Assembly: GCA_030919125.1 (NCBI GenBank)
Contig: CP121470.1
Coordinates: 1,468,391-1,532,390, forward strand
Source of the DNA: Methanoregula sp. SKADARSKE-2
Lineage (GTDB): Archaea; Halobacteriota; Methanomicrobia; Methanomicrobiales; Methanospirillaceae
DNA: 64,000 nucleotides
Direction: 5' to 3'
This document shows, one piece after another, positions 6,862 through 16,378 of this stretch. A program made the position numbers and the translations under genes. Below the pieces are notes generated by a model, which was not told the DNA's origin, did no database searches, and worked only from the letters and a program-made list of their open reading frames with translations. Numbering within the stretch: the first letter of the stretch is position 1; every line of letters starts with the position of its first letter.

Positions 6862-9801
6862 TCAGTACCTCCCGAACGGGGCCTTGTAGACCGCTTCGAG
6901 CTCGCTGACCTGGACTTCGACGAGTGTCGTCATGCCGGAGATTCTCAGGGTCGATCCCCTCACCCGCCCGAGCAGGTGCGCATCGGCGCCGAGGATCCGT
7001 TCGAAGGTCCGCTTGTTCTCCGACGCTACCGTGACCACAAACCTCCCGAGGCTCTCGGAGAAGAGGAACCAATCCGGCCGGGCATCGCCCGGGATCGTGA
7101 TGTCCATCCCGAGCCTCCCGGCGATCGCAACCTGAGCGAGCGCGACGCCGAGACCCCCGTGAGTGACGGGGAATGCGGACGCTACCTGCCCGTGGGAGAG
7201 GGCATCGGTCATGCGCTGGTATCGTACCTTCGCCGCCGCGATATCGAGGGACGGGACGGTGTTCCCTGGGCAGCCGAGCTCCGCGAAATACTCCGAGCCC
7301 CCGAGCTCGGCCCGGGTCTCCCCGACGACGTACACGAGGTCCCCTTCGATCTTCGCGTCCATTGAGACGGCGTTGCCTGCATCCGGATGAACCCCGATGG
7401 AGGAGATGAGCAGGGTCGGGGGGACCGAGACTTTGACCGGGTTGTTCTCCGCATCGTACCCGGAGAAGTCGTTGAACATACTGTCCTTGCCGGAGATGAA
7501 CGGGGTGGAGAAGCCGGTAGCCCCTTCAAAGCATCCAAAGGCTGCGGCCTTCAGCTGGCCGAGCCGTTCGGGATCATCGGACGAGCACCAGCAGAAGTTG
7601 TCGAGGATAGCGATCGCGTCGAGCGGGAGACCGGTCGCGATCAGTCCCCGTATGGCCGTGTCGATGCACGCGAGGGCCATCCGGCGGGGGTCGATCTCCG
7701 AATACGCAGGGAAGAGCGCCTGCGAGAGCCCGACCGCTCGCTTCGAACCGGGGACAACTCTGGTCAGGGTCGCCATCCCCTGAACGCGCCCGATTCCCTG
7801 GATTGGGCCGAGGACGTGGCCGCCCTGGACGGTATGGTCATACTGGATCGAGATGAACTCTTTCGAACAGATGTTCTTCCGGCCGAGCATCCGTTTCAGG
7901 GTATCGTCAAGCCGGTCAGGGCAGGTGCAGTCCGGTTCGGGATATTCCCGCGGGGAAAGGGTCGTCCGGAGGTGCTTCTTCGGCAGCCCGTCATGGAGGA
8001 ACGTGAGCTCGAGGTCCATCACGACGGTCCCACGGGACTCGACCACGCACCTGCCGGAGTCATTGAAGCTCCCAATAACGGTTGCCTCGACCTCCCTGGC
8101 CTCCATCAGGGCCATGAACTCCTCGAGCTTCGCCGGGGGGACGGCGAGGGTCATCCGCTCCTGCGACTCGGAGATCCAGATCTCCCACGGCGCCATGCCG
8201 GGATACTTGAGCGGGACCTTGTCGAGCGTAATATGGCACCCGTTGCACTCCCTGGCCATCTCGGCGACCGAGCAGGAGATCCCCCCGGCCCCGTTGTCGG
8301 TGATGCTGTGGTAGAGGTCCCGGTCCCGCGCCTCCTTGACGATAACGTCCGAGAACTTCTTCTGGGTGATCGGGTCGCCGATCTGCACCGCCGTCACCGG
8401 GCTTGCCGGGTCGAGCGCCTCAGAGGAGAAGGTTGCGCCGTGGATCCCGTCCTTTCCCACCCGGCCTCCGATCATCACGATGAGGTCACCGGCCTGCGCC
8501 TGCTTCTCGTAGAGCGGCTTTCCGTCCCGCTCCCGGGGCATCACCCCGACCGTCCCGGCAAAGACGAGGGGTTTTCCGACGTAACGATCATCGAACCAGA
8601 CGAAACCCTGCGGGGTCGGGATGCCCGAGCAGTTTCCGCCGACTCCCACGCCACGGACCACACCATCGAGAATCCTGCGGGGGGAGAGGATCGGGTTCGA
8701 CCGGTCCTTCCCGCGGAAGAGGGCCGGGTCGCTCTCCGGGTCGGAAACGCAGAACCCGTAGATGTTGATGCAGGGCTTTGCCCCGAGGCCGAACCCGATG
8801 GTGTCCCGGTTCACTCCGACAATTCCCGTGAGCGCCCCGCCGAACGGATCGAGCGCTGACGGCGAGTTGTGGGTCTCGACCTTGTGGGTGACGAGCCAGG
8901 TATCGTCGAAGATGATCCCGCCCGAGTTGTCGGAGAAGACCGAGAGGCAGATGTCCTTCTCCCCCCTCTCCTCCCGAATCCTGTTCGTCGCCCCCTGAAT
9001 GCAGGTCTTGTAGAGCCCCTTCGGCACGTCTTCGTCCATCGCGGAGGCAAAGATCGTGTGCTTGCAGTGCTCGCTCCAGGTCTGGGCGAGCGCCTCGATC
9101 TCGACATCGGTGGGCTTCCTCCCCTTCGCCCGGAAATAGTCCCGGATGGTATGGAGCTGGGGGAGGTCGAGGGCAAGCGGTCCCCTCCGCTGCCCGGTCT
9201 GCGGGTCGACGACCCCTTCCTTTCCCAGCCGGGAGAGCTCTGCATCATCAAGATCGAGGTCCACCAGCTCCGCGGTGGGCAGCTCGTGGAGTTCGACCAG
9301 CGGGGCGACCCGGTCCATGCCAGAGGGCCCGTACTCCTGCCGGGTCTTGACATGCACCCGGTTCACGAGCGGGTTTGCAAGCGTTGCCGCGAGTTTTTTG
9401 AGGGCTTCGGGCGCGAGCCTTCCCCGGACAAAATAGAGCTGCGAGCTGTAGACCGCCTCGCCTTCTGAAAACTTCATGGCGAAATAGTCCTCGATGGTCT
9501 GGCGGGCGGTGGTTCCCACGTTATCGGTCACGCCCGGCAGGAACCCGACCTCGATCGCATAGTCGAAGTTCGCCAGGGTTGCTGCGTCGGCGGTAAATTC
9601 CTGTACAACCGGGTTGATAAGCTGTGATCCGATCTCCTCGAGTTCGCCCGCGGTAAAATCCCGCGAGCTCGTGGAGATGGTATAGACATCGATGAGATGC
9701 AGCTCCTCGATCGGGAACCCGAGCGAGCGGATCCGATCGGTCCTGACCTTGAGCCGGGGATCTGCCTTGTAGCGAGCCTCTATCCGGTGAACATGCGCCA
9801 T
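6862..9801 (-). CDS. purL: Phosphoribosylformylglycinamidine synthase, synthetase subunit with N-terminal PurS-like repeats
   Basis: PurL converts FGAR to FGAM using ATP and PurQ-derived ammonia. The 979-residue protein has the PurL core from about residue 165, including TWSEHCKHTIFA, VETHNSPSALDPFGGA and SDNGAGG-type AIR-synthase motifs. It is much longer than the free-standing small PurL (about 720-750 residues). The first about 155 residues look like two successive PurS-like units, each ending in a similar stretch (LINPVVQEF near 65 and LANPLVNRV near 145). No separate purS gene is seen nearby, so the structural subunit is probably supplied in cis. It is first gene of the purL-purQ unit. 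Confidence 0.93.
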   Translation of the reverse strand: MAHVHRIEARYKADPRLKVRTDRIRSLGFPIEELHLIDVYTISTSSRDFTAGELEEIGSQLINPVVQEFTADAATLANFDYAIEVGFLPGVTDNVGTTARQTIEDYFAMKFSEGEAVYSSQLYFVRGRLAPEALKKLAATLANPLVNRVHVKTRQEYGPSGMDRVAPLVELHELPTAELVDLDLDDAELSRLGKEGVVDPQTGQRRGPLALDLPQLHTIRDYFRAKGRKPTDVEIEALAQTWSEHCKHTIFASAMDEDVPKGLYKTCIQGATNRIREERGEKDICLSVFSDNSGGIIFDDTWLVTHKVETHNSPSALDPFGGALTGIVGVNRDTIGFGLGAKPCINIYGFCVSDPESDPALFRGKDRSNPILSPRRILDGVVRGVGVGGNCSGIPTPQGFVWFDDRYVGKPLVFAGTVGVMPRERDGKPLYEKQAQAGDLIVMIGGRVGKDGIHGATFSSEALDPASPVTAVQIGDPITQKKFSDVIVKEARDRDLYHSITDNGAGGISCSVAEMARECNGCHITLDKVPLKYPGMAPWEIWISESQERMTLAVPPAKLEEFMALMEAREVEATVIGSFNDSGRCVVESRGTVVMDLELTFLHDGLPKKHLRTTLSPREYPEPDCTCPDRLDDTLKRMLGRKNICSKEFISIQYDHTVQGGHVLGPIQGIGRVQGMATLTRVVPGSKRAVGLSQALFPAYSEIDPRRMALACIDTAIRGLIATGLPLDAIAILDNFCWCSSDDPERLGQLKAAAFGCFEGATGFSTPFISGKDSMFNDFSGYDAENNPVKVSVPPTLLISSIGVHPDAGNAVSMDAKIEGDLVYVVGETRAELGGSEYFAELGCPGNTVPSLDIAAAKVRYQRMTDALSHGQVASAFPVTHGGLGVALAQVAIAGRLGMDITIPGDARPDWFLFSESLGRFVVTVASENKRTFERILGADAHLLGRVRGSTLRISGMTTLVEVQVSELEAVYKAPFGRY

Positions 9802-10014
9802 GGGTACCTGCCTAGTAGTTGATCGCTCGTAATCAAAATAGGTACGGTGCGAGCAGTCGTTTTGAGAGGAGAGGGGCTGGGGTTAACGGCAAAGCGGCGG
9901 CATCGAACAGGGCCCGATCCGCGGAGAGATCGCCGGTTGGGACGTTTTATCGGTTTAGAAGAAAGACAGGAAAAGTTCCCGGCAGGGGATCGCTCCCCTG
10001 CCTTCGTATTCGTG

Positions 10015-10434
10015 TTACTTCAGACACTTCCCTCCGTCCTCCTCCATGTGATTCCTGATTGTCTGTTCGTTCCCGATACCCCAGTCATAGACCCGGTAGC
10101 GGAGGAGTCCCTTCTCCCTGGAGAAGACCCAGAACTGGAGGTTATCTTCCTCCGAACGATAGTATTTCTGGATCTCGCGAACGCAGTCAACGTATTGTTC
10201 CGCAACCTGCCTTGCACCATTTACCGGCTCTTTTGGCCGGACGACCCGGAGCAGCATGGTCGTGTTCCCCTTCCGGGCCATGAGATCGAACGGCGAACCG
10301 GGGTCCATGACCCTCCCGACCATGTACCCCTCAGCGTTCAGGACTGCCGCTGCCTCATAGACACCCCGGTTGGTGTGTTCGCCGGCGCGTTTGCCGGAGC
10401 CGGTCTTTACCGGGAGGTTTTCTGGGGGAGTCAT
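10015..10434 (-). CDS. Conserved-looking hypothetical protein, possibly nuclease-fold
   Basis: This protein of about 139 residues is soluble and has no membrane segment. The middle reads SPFDLMARKG followed by TTMLLRVVRPK, a spacing that resembles the D...(E/x)xK core of restriction-endonuclease-like archaeal proteins, but the similarity is by eye only. The C-terminal half has an aromatic stretch around QFWVFSREKGLLRYRVYDWG. A GTG three codons upstream (10443) is an alternative start; the ATG follows a purine-rich GGTGG. It has no obvious operon partner. The function is unknown. Confidence 0.6.
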   Translation of the reverse strand: MTPPENLPVKTGSGKRAGEHTNRGVYEAAAVLNAEGYMVGRVMDPGSPFDLMARKGNTTMLLRVVRPKEPVNGARQVAEQYVDCVREIQKYYRSEEDNLQFWVFSREKGLLRYRVYDWGIGNEQTIRNHMEEDGGKCLK

Positions 10435-10443
10435 GCCACCCAC

Positions 10444-10887
10444 ACTCCCGGCATCATCGCGAGTACTTCCTACATCCTGCGGGACTTTCGCGCACAGTTC
10501 TCTTCATGGGTCCGGCCGGAGCGGCTGGCACCGGCCGGGACATGATCCTGTTCGATCTCCCCCTTGGAGGACGTTGCCGTTACAGCAGGTTTCCGCTCAC
10601 CGGAGTTGAAGGTGCAACGGTAATTGTTCTCCTGTGATATTTCGTCCCGTTCTGCATTTTTTGTTACCATGTTCCTGACCTTCTTTTGCGTAATTTTCTG
10701 GGATTTTTTTAGGGTTTCAACGATTTTTCCGGGCGCCGGGGCTCTTTGGTTCGTGTCATCAGACCGCAAATCCGGCTTACCAGCCCTGACTAAAAATCCG
10801 CGAAATTGCAGCCATTTGGGAAGCGGCGGGCAAGCTCGGGAGGATTACCGCTTTACTTATGGGGCCCGGGAGCCGGACGGTGCGGCT
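10444..10887. other. Intergenic stretch without a supported gene
   Basis: About 440 bases between two minus-strand genes. One open minus-strand frame of about 99 codons (10470-10769) exists but encodes a basic, low-complexity, hydrophobic-poor sequence with no recognisable motif, so I do not call it. The stretch near 10650-10720 is T-rich on the plus strand. Confidence 0.5.
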
Positions 10888-11124
10888 CTACCGATTGGCA
10901 AAGAATGTATAGAGCGAGAAGAGCGGGGCGTGGCCGCTCGTTTTCCTGTACCGCGTCCCGGTTTCCAGGATATTTCCTTCAGATGCTACAATGAACAACA
11001 CGAGTACCGCACGAACCGGATTCGGGGGCAGGACCTTGCGGAATGCAGCGCCAGCTTTTGCATTAAAGGCGTCAGCAACCTTCTTCGCCCTCGATTTCAA
11101 TCGTGCGATGAACTCTCGGATCAT
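10888..11124 (-). CDS. Small hypothetical protein with one hydrophobic segment
   Basis: The 78-residue frame has a basic amphipathic N-terminus (MIREFIARLKSRAKKVADAF) followed by a short hydrophobic run near RAVLVLFIVAS. Support comes mainly from the promoter-like arrangement upstream: a TTTAAATA box about 26-33 bases before the ATG, as expected for a leaderless archaeal transcript, preceded by two palindromes. No family is recognised. It could be a remnant or an untranslated region instead. Confidence 0.4.
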   Translation of the reverse strand: MIREFIARLKSRAKKVADAFNAKAGAAFRKVLPPNPVRAVLVLFIVASEGNILETGTRYRKTSGHAPLFSLYTFFANR

Positions 11125-11149
11125 TGTAATGAGTAGAGATTTTCCGGGC

Positions 11150-11157
11150 GATATTTA
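11150..11157 (-). promoter_or_regulatory. TATA-like box for the small ORF at 10888-11124
   Basis: TTTAAATA on the minus strand lies 26-33 bases upstream of the ATG at 11124, the spacing expected for an archaeal box A with a very short leader. Confidence 0.45.
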
Positions 11158-11167
11158 AAGATTGGTC

Positions 11168-11200
11168 TAACCGATTGGTTATGCCTATCAATTTGATAGG
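11168..11200. promoter_or_regulatory. Two adjacent palindromes upstream of a promoter (possible operator)
   Basis: TAACCGATTGGTTA at 11168-11181 (5-base arms, 4-base centre) and CCTATCAATTTGATAGG at 11184-11200 (8-base arms, 1-base centre) stand back to back, 11 bases upstream of the TTTAAATA box. Such positions suit a dimeric archaeal regulator. No regulator is identified. Confidence 0.4.
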
Positions 11201-11521
11201 ATTTTCGGGAAACGGGGCGTTTATTGGGGCCGGATTTGGGGTTGTGTTGCGGTTGGACCGGGCGGGGGGATGGACGCGGCAATTGGAGGCCCGGGAAACG
11301 GTTGTACGGAGCCGGATTTAGGGAAAGAAGAGGGGTGCCGCGAGGGTGACCAAAACCCGTGAAACCTGTACAATTATCGTGCGAAAAGAACCGCGTGTGT
11401 CAATGGTAGATACTGAGGGTATAACACTAAGGAGCCGATACGACGGGTTCGCTGATCGGCCAGCAATAATTTCCAAATCCTTAACTCAGCACAAGTGAAC
11501 TAAAGATAACACACGATCTTC

Positions 11522-12370
11522 ATGGCACGCACGAGTACGAAGAAGACACAGAAGACCAGCAACGGGGCGAATCTCGGGTTCGAGGCAACGCTCTGGGCCG
11601 GAGAATGCTGACAGCTTCCATCGCGACCTGCACCCGGACATGAAGGCGGATTTCATCCTTGCCACCCCTCCGTTCAACATGAAGGACTGGGGTGGCAAGC
11701 GACTCAGGGACGATGCCCGCTGGAAGTACGGCATCCCCTCGGGCAGCAACGCGAACTATGCCTGGGTCCAGCACTTCATCCCCCATCTCGCCTCGACCGG
11801 TATTGCCGGCTTCGTGCTCGCGAACGGTTCGATGTCCTCGAACCAGTCCGGGGGGGCGAGATCCGCAGGAAAATCGTCGAGGCGGATCTCGTGGATTGTA
11901 TGATTGCATTGCCGGGTCAGCTCTTCTACTCCCCCCAGATTCCGGCCTGCCTCTGGTTTGTCACCCGCGACAAGAAGAACCACAAGTTCCGGGACCGACG
12001 CGGGCAGACGCTCTTCATCGATGCCCGGAAGATGGGTTCCTTGATCGACCGAGTCCACCGGGATCTGACTGATGAGGATGTTGCCCGGATTGCATCAACG
12101 TATCACGCATGGCGGGGGGAGAAGGACGCCAGGGAGTATGCGGATGTACCGGGATTCTGCAAGAGTGCCTCTCTTGAAGAGATTTCCAAGAATGGGTTTG
12201 TGTTGACACCCTGGCGATATGTGGGCACCGAAGATGTGGAGGATGATGGCGAGCCGTTTGAGGAGAAGATGGGGCGGCTGACCCGGAAGTTGGAGGAGCA
12301 GTTCCGCGAGTCGGAGAGACTGGAAAAAGAAATTTTGATAAACCTTGCGAGGTTGAATTATGGCAAATGA
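11522..12370 (+). pseudogene. hsdM: Type I restriction-modification methyltransferase, decayed
   Basis: The gene starts as a normal HsdM ([10 protein letters not shown], residues 17-26). It then loses the bulk of its N-terminal and SAM-binding region through a deletion near 11603-11608, where the frame runs into a stop. Reading resumes with [12 protein letters not shown] and the catalytic motif, here ATPPFN instead of NPPF, so a key Asn is also lost. A second break is in a run of seven G at 11850-11856: restoring one A (GGGGAGGG) gives the expected [18 protein letters not shown]. The last part, [22 protein letters not shown], is well preserved. It overlaps the start of hsdS by 11 bases, the normal operon coupling. 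It is not functional as written. Confidence 0.88.
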
Positions 12371-13680
12371 GGAGTGGAAAACACACCCAATTGATAAAAT
12401 AAAAGCAGACACTCCCAATGCCATAGCAATCGGCCCTTTTGGATCTCGCATGAAAGCTGAATTATATCAGCCTTCAGGAGTTCCTGTGATTCGAGGGAAC
12501 AACCTCTCTGAATCCAGACGATTTAAAGGAGATTTTGTTTATATCAGCGAAGAAACGGCAGGCCAACTCCAAACAAGTATCCGTATTCCCAAATGATTTG
12601 GCATTCCCCCATAGAGGAGCGATTGGGGAAGTTGGCATTGTTCCGGATAATGGGCCAAAAAAATTCATACTTTCTTCCAGTCTCATGAAATTAACTTGTA
12701 ATACGATGGTCGTCGATCCTTTATTTCTGTTCTATTTTTTTCGTTCCGAAATGGGCAGACGAGGGCTGTTAAAAAACGCTTCAACTGTGGGCACACCCGG
12801 TATTGCAACCCCATTGAGCTCATTACGTTCTATAGAAGTTCCTTTTCCACCACTCCCCACCCAGCACGCCATCGCCCACATCCTCGGCTCGCTCGATGAC
12901 AAGATCGAGCTCAACCGGCAGATGAATGAGACGCTCGAAGCCATGGCACGGGCAATCTTCCAATCGTGGTTCGTGGACTTCGACCCGGTGCGGGCGAATG
13001 CTGAGGGAAGGCAGCCGATCGGGATGGATGCGGAGACGGCGGCGCTGTTTCCGGATGGGTTCGAGGAGGTTGACGGGCGGGAGGTACCGAAGGGGTGGGA
13101 GATAAAGCGACTTTCTGAAATTGCATCAACACAGTATGGGTATACGGAAAGTGCTTCAAATCAAACAATTGGGCCTCATTTTTTACGTGTAATGGACATT
13201 AATAAACAAAATTGGATCGAATGGGATTCGGTACCTTATTGTTTTATTTCAGAAAATAATTTTGAGAAATACCGATTAAAAGTTGGAGATATCGCTGTTG
13301 CTCGAATGGCAGATCCAGGAAAATCAGCAATCATAGAAGAAGAAATTAACGCAGTTTTTGCATCATATCTTGTACGTTTACAAGTGAGATTACATTCACA
13401 TGCTTACTACATCTATTCATTTTTAAAATCGCCAATTTATGAGGAATATACAAAGAGTGTAAAATCTGGTTCAGTTCAAGCAAGCATGAATGCGAAATGT
13501 ATCACAGATATTGAATTTATTTTCCCTCCTGATGATGTCCTTGAAACTTTTTTTAATTGCGTTCAAATTCATCGAAAAAAAATTGTCGCCAATGTCGCTG
13601 AGTCCCGCACGCTTGCCGAGATCCGGGATGCGCTGCTGCCAAAACTGATGAGCGGGGAGATTCAAGTCTCCGAAACATAA
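12360..13680 (+). pseudogene. hsdS: Type I restriction-modification specificity subunit, frameshifted
   Basis: HsdS normally selects the target sequence through two target-recognition domains. The first about 75 residues (IGPFGSRMKAELY, VPVIRGNNLSES, FVYISEETA) are in one frame, which stops at 12596. The rest continues in another frame with FPNDLAFPHRGAIGEVG, a conserved central spacer (PLPTQHAIAHILGSLDDKIELNRQMNETLE), a second recognition domain, and the typical end LAEIRDALLPKLMSGEI. One small indel near 12570-12590 accounts for the break. No hsdR gene is present in the window. An insertion element begins directly after the stop codon. The second domain is more AT-rich than its neighbours, which suggests acquisition. 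Confidence 0.87.
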
Positions 13681-14617
13681 TGAAATAATTTTTGGTGATT
13701 CCTTAATAAGGACCACCACGATAAACTCAGGTGGTTGGAAGGATGAACCTTATAGATCTCCAACAATACACGATATCAGAAGAAAAATCGGAAGAATACC
13801 TTTAGATGCAAGGCATTTTAACGGTTTGATAATTGTCCGTATTGCGGGAATACCAGGATCGGGCGGGTCAGGCGCGGTAAGCACAAGTGTTACGGTTGCC
13901 GGAATGAGTGGGGACCAAGACGAGGAAGTATCCCTGAAGGATAAAAGAGTTCCCTTGGTCCGTGTATTAATCGCAGTCAAACTTTTCGTGTTGGATACTT
14001 CAGTTCGTGAAGCCGCTCACCAGTTAGGACTCTCCTATAACACCGTTTACGGTCTATTCGACCTGTTCAAACGATCAATCTTCCGGACGGATAGTGATAC
14101 GGCCTTCACTCTTTCAGGGGAGATTGAGATGGATGAGTCGTACTTTGGCGGGAGAAGAAAGGGTAACCGGGGCCGGGGAGCTGCCGGAAAGATCCCCGTG
14201 TTCGGTATCCTGGAGCGCGGGGGAAAAGTCCGGGTTGAAGTGGTCCGGAATGTCTCCGGTGAAATTCTCCTCACGATGGCCATCAAGAAGGTGAAACGCG
14301 GAAGTCTCATTTACACTGATAATTCCGAAGTTATAACGGTCTTATCTCATACGGGTTCCGTCACATGAGAATCGATCATAGTAAAAAATTTGTCAAACGG
14401 CAAGGTCTATATCAATGGTATCGAGGGATTCTGGTCTTTCGCAAAAGAACGATTGACGAAATATCACGGCGTCAATCCAAAGAGTTTTCCACGTTACCAA
14501 AAAAGAATTGGAGTTCAGATACAATCACCGCCAACACGACCTTTATGATGATTTAGTGAAATGTATCGCTGAGTATTCTCGGGTGGTTTCTATTGAGTAA
14601 TCACCAAAATAATTTCA
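13681..14617 (+). mobile_element. IS1595-family (ISXO2-like) insertion element, degenerate
   Basis: The ends form imperfect inverted repeats: TGAAATAATTTTTGGTGATT at the left and, on the other strand, TGAAATTATTTTGGTGATTA at the right. This gives an element of about 937 bases. The left end starts immediately after the hsdS TAA. No clear target duplication was found. The enclosed transposase is broken. Confidence 0.8.
13743..14600 (+). pseudogene. IS1595-family transposase, multiply frameshifted
   Basis: Reading across frames recovers a nearly complete ISXO2-like transposase. It starts with MNLIDLQQYTISEEKSEEYL, then a zinc ribbon (DNCPYCGNTRIG ... HKCYGCRNEWG), a helix-turn-helix-like stretch (VREAAHQLGLSYNTVYGLF), and the DDE region beginning EIEMDESYFGGRRKG. 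It continues with KVYINGIEGFWSFAKERL and ends YDDLVKCIAEYSRVVSIE. At least four frame changes are needed (near 13810, 13925, 14340 and 14500), so the gene is dead. Confidence 0.85.
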
Positions 14618-14745
14618 AAAAGAACAGAAAATGTCTAGCAAGCGGACATAAACTCTGTCAACAAAACGGCCATTAATTGTGGCACGCTACAGTTAAGAAA
14701 AAACAGGATGGGGCCGGAATCTCCAGGCCCAAGAAACGTCCCCTC

Positions 14746-15687
14746 CTATCTCCCCTTCTTCTTCGCCCCTCTCTTCCCGGCAGGAGCCGGATCCCCCCCG
14801 CCATCCTCCGCAAGCATCTCTGCCTTTGCGACAAGCAGAGCCTCTTTCTGCTCGCTGCTCACCACCGGGTAGGAGAGGTTGAGCTTCTCCAGGGTTTTGA
14901 TGATCACCGCCGTGACCGCAAGCCGGGTGAACCACTTGTGATCCGCGGGGATGATGTACCACGGAGCATCCGGGGTGCCGGTCTTCAGGATCATCTCCTG
15001 GTACGCAGCCATATATGCATCCCAGCACTTCCGTTCCCGGATATCGTGGGCCGAGAACTTCCAGTTCTTTGTCGGCTCATCCACCCTATCGAGGAACCGC
15101 TTCTTCTGGACACCCTTCGATACGTTCAGGAAGATCTTGACGACCACGATGCCGTTATCCAGAAGGTGCTTCTCGAAGCAGTTGATCTCGTCGAACCGCC
15201 GGTTCCAGATGTTCTTGTCCAGGAGGTACGCCGGGATGTGCTCGTTACCGAGGAGTTCCGGGTGGACCCGGACCACCAGCACCTCCTCGTAGTACGAGCG
15301 GTTGAAGATCCCGATCCTTCCCCGCCGGGGAAGAAGCCGCATGTTCCGCCACAGGAAATTGTGTTCGAGCTCCTCGGCGCTCGGCTCCTTGAAACTCGTG
15401 ACCTCGACCCCCTGGGGGTTGACCCCCGACATCACATGTTTGATCGTGCTGTCCTTGCCCGCAGCATCCATGGCCTGCAGGACGATGAGGAGGGCATAGG
15501 TCTTCTGGGCGTACAGCTTGTCCTGGAGCTCGGCAAGCTGCTTTATTCCCGCTGCAATCGTTGCATCGGACTCTTCTTTTTTCAGGAAATCATCGATGTA
15601 GCCGGGATCATAATCCTTCTGCAGGTCGAAAATCTTTTCTGGAGGGACCCGCAGTTTGTCGATCAGTTCTTCTATCCGGTCTTTCAT
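14746..15687 (-). CDS. ppk2: Polyphosphate kinase 2 family protein
   Basis: PPK2 enzymes transfer phosphate between polyphosphate and nucleoside mono- or diphosphates. The 313-residue protein has a P-loop variant MDAAGKDST at 73-81, the family motif FNRSYYEEVLVVRVHPE at 128-144, and lid-region residues around WNRRFDEINCFEKHL and FLDRVDEPTKNWKFS. The C-terminus is a basic GKRGAKKKGR tail. The length fits single-domain PPK2 (about 270-310). Which nucleotide is used cannot be settled by eye. The gene stands alone, downstream of the dead IS1595 element in convergent orientation. Confidence 0.92.
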   Translation of the reverse strand: MKDRIEELIDKLRVPPEKIFDLQKDYDPGYIDDFLKKEESDATIAAGIKQLAELQDKLYAQKTYALLIVLQAMDAAGKDSTIKHVMSGVNPQGVEVTSFKEPSAEELEHNFLWRNMRLLPRRGRIGIFNRSYYEEVLVVRVHPELLGNEHIPAYLLDKNIWNRRFDEINCFEKHLLDNGIVVVKIFLNVSKGVQKKRFLDRVDEPTKNWKFSAHDIRERKCWDAYMAAYQEMILKTGTPDAPWYIIPADHKWFTRLAVTAVIIKTLEKLNLSYPVVSSEQKEALLVAKAEMLAEDGGGDPAPAGKRGAKKKGR

Positions 15688-16066
15688 GCGTCACCGTTTT
15701 TGTCATATTGGCGGTTCGGGCGAATGAGCCCTTTGATAGCGGCGGGACTGCGGGAACGATCGGATCGGCAGGTTGATGGTGCCCCAGAAAACAAAAGAAA
15801 ATTCGGGACTGCCAGGGTAGAGGAGAAAGAACAGAACACTTCTACCGCAGCAAGGGGTCCGGAAAGCGATAATAAAACAAAAATACTGGCTCTGGAGAGA
15901 TCTTGTGAAGAAAATATGGGGCGGTGAGGGAGCCCACGGGTACTCGGGGCCTGTCGACCCTCGCCCCGTGGAGCAAACGGCAGATCGGGATCAAAATTCC
16001 AAAAGGGGGTCACCCTCGCAAATCCACTGAGCCAAAGCAAGAATGACTTCTGCAACGCTAAAATAT
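15688..16066. other. Intergenic stretch without a recognisable gene
   Basis: About 380 bases between PPK2 and the antitoxin. I expected a VapC toxin downstream of the antitoxin, but no frame shows the PIN-domain pattern (hydrophobic-DTS start, later ExxxG/DxxI motifs). Nothing else is supported. Confidence 0.5.
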
Positions 16067-16279
16067 TCAAAAACGCGTCTTGCACGATCTACGCCTTTCC
16101 CGGGTAATAGTTTGGAGATCATCGAGAACTTCCGAGTCCCGCAGGGCTCCTGCGTATTCGCGAATATCCCGGTTCTTCCGGTTTACCAGTCTTCCGATGA
16201 CATCGGAAAAACTTTCATCATCCGTTTTGACAGCGACAAGAGCCCAAGACGTGTCATCCCGGAGGGAAATTTTCTTCAT
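16067..16279 (-). CDS. VapB-type antitoxin (DUF217 family), orphan
   Basis: The 70-residue protein matches the DUF217 antitoxin pattern: a short beta strand MKKISLRDDTSWALVAVK, the conserved ESFSDVIGRL, and a helical middle with AGALRD. These proteins normally bind a PIN-domain VapC toxin and autorepress their operon. The ATG at 16279 is preferred over an upstream start at 16315 because the family begins at MKKIS and a purine-rich AGGTGAAAC precedes it. No toxin follows. Confidence 0.7.
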   Translation of the reverse strand: MKKISLRDDTSWALVAVKTDDESFSDVIGRLVNRKNRDIREYAGALRDSEVLDDLQTITRERRRSCKTRF

Positions 16280-16378
16280 TGTTTCACCTTGAAGGAGATT
16301 GTATAAAATACTCAAAAGGTATCCGGTGAATCCAGCTTGAGAAATTGGACCGGGAATTCCCGGACAGACAACGTAGTC

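Noticed and set aside
7387..8859. Long open plus-strand frame (490 codons) across purL
   Set aside because: It is an antisense shadow of the high-GC purL gene, arginine/glycine/proline-rich, with no recognisable motifs.
10470..10769. 99-codon minus-strand frame
   Set aside because: No motif, no promoter-like sequence, low-complexity charged composition.
11520..11909. Minus-strand frames opposite hsdM
   Set aside because: The plus strand gives unmistakable HsdM pieces, so these are shadows.
14677..15927. Long open plus-strand frame (416 codons) across ppk2
   Set aside because: It is antisense to a clearly recognisable PPK2 and has no family features.
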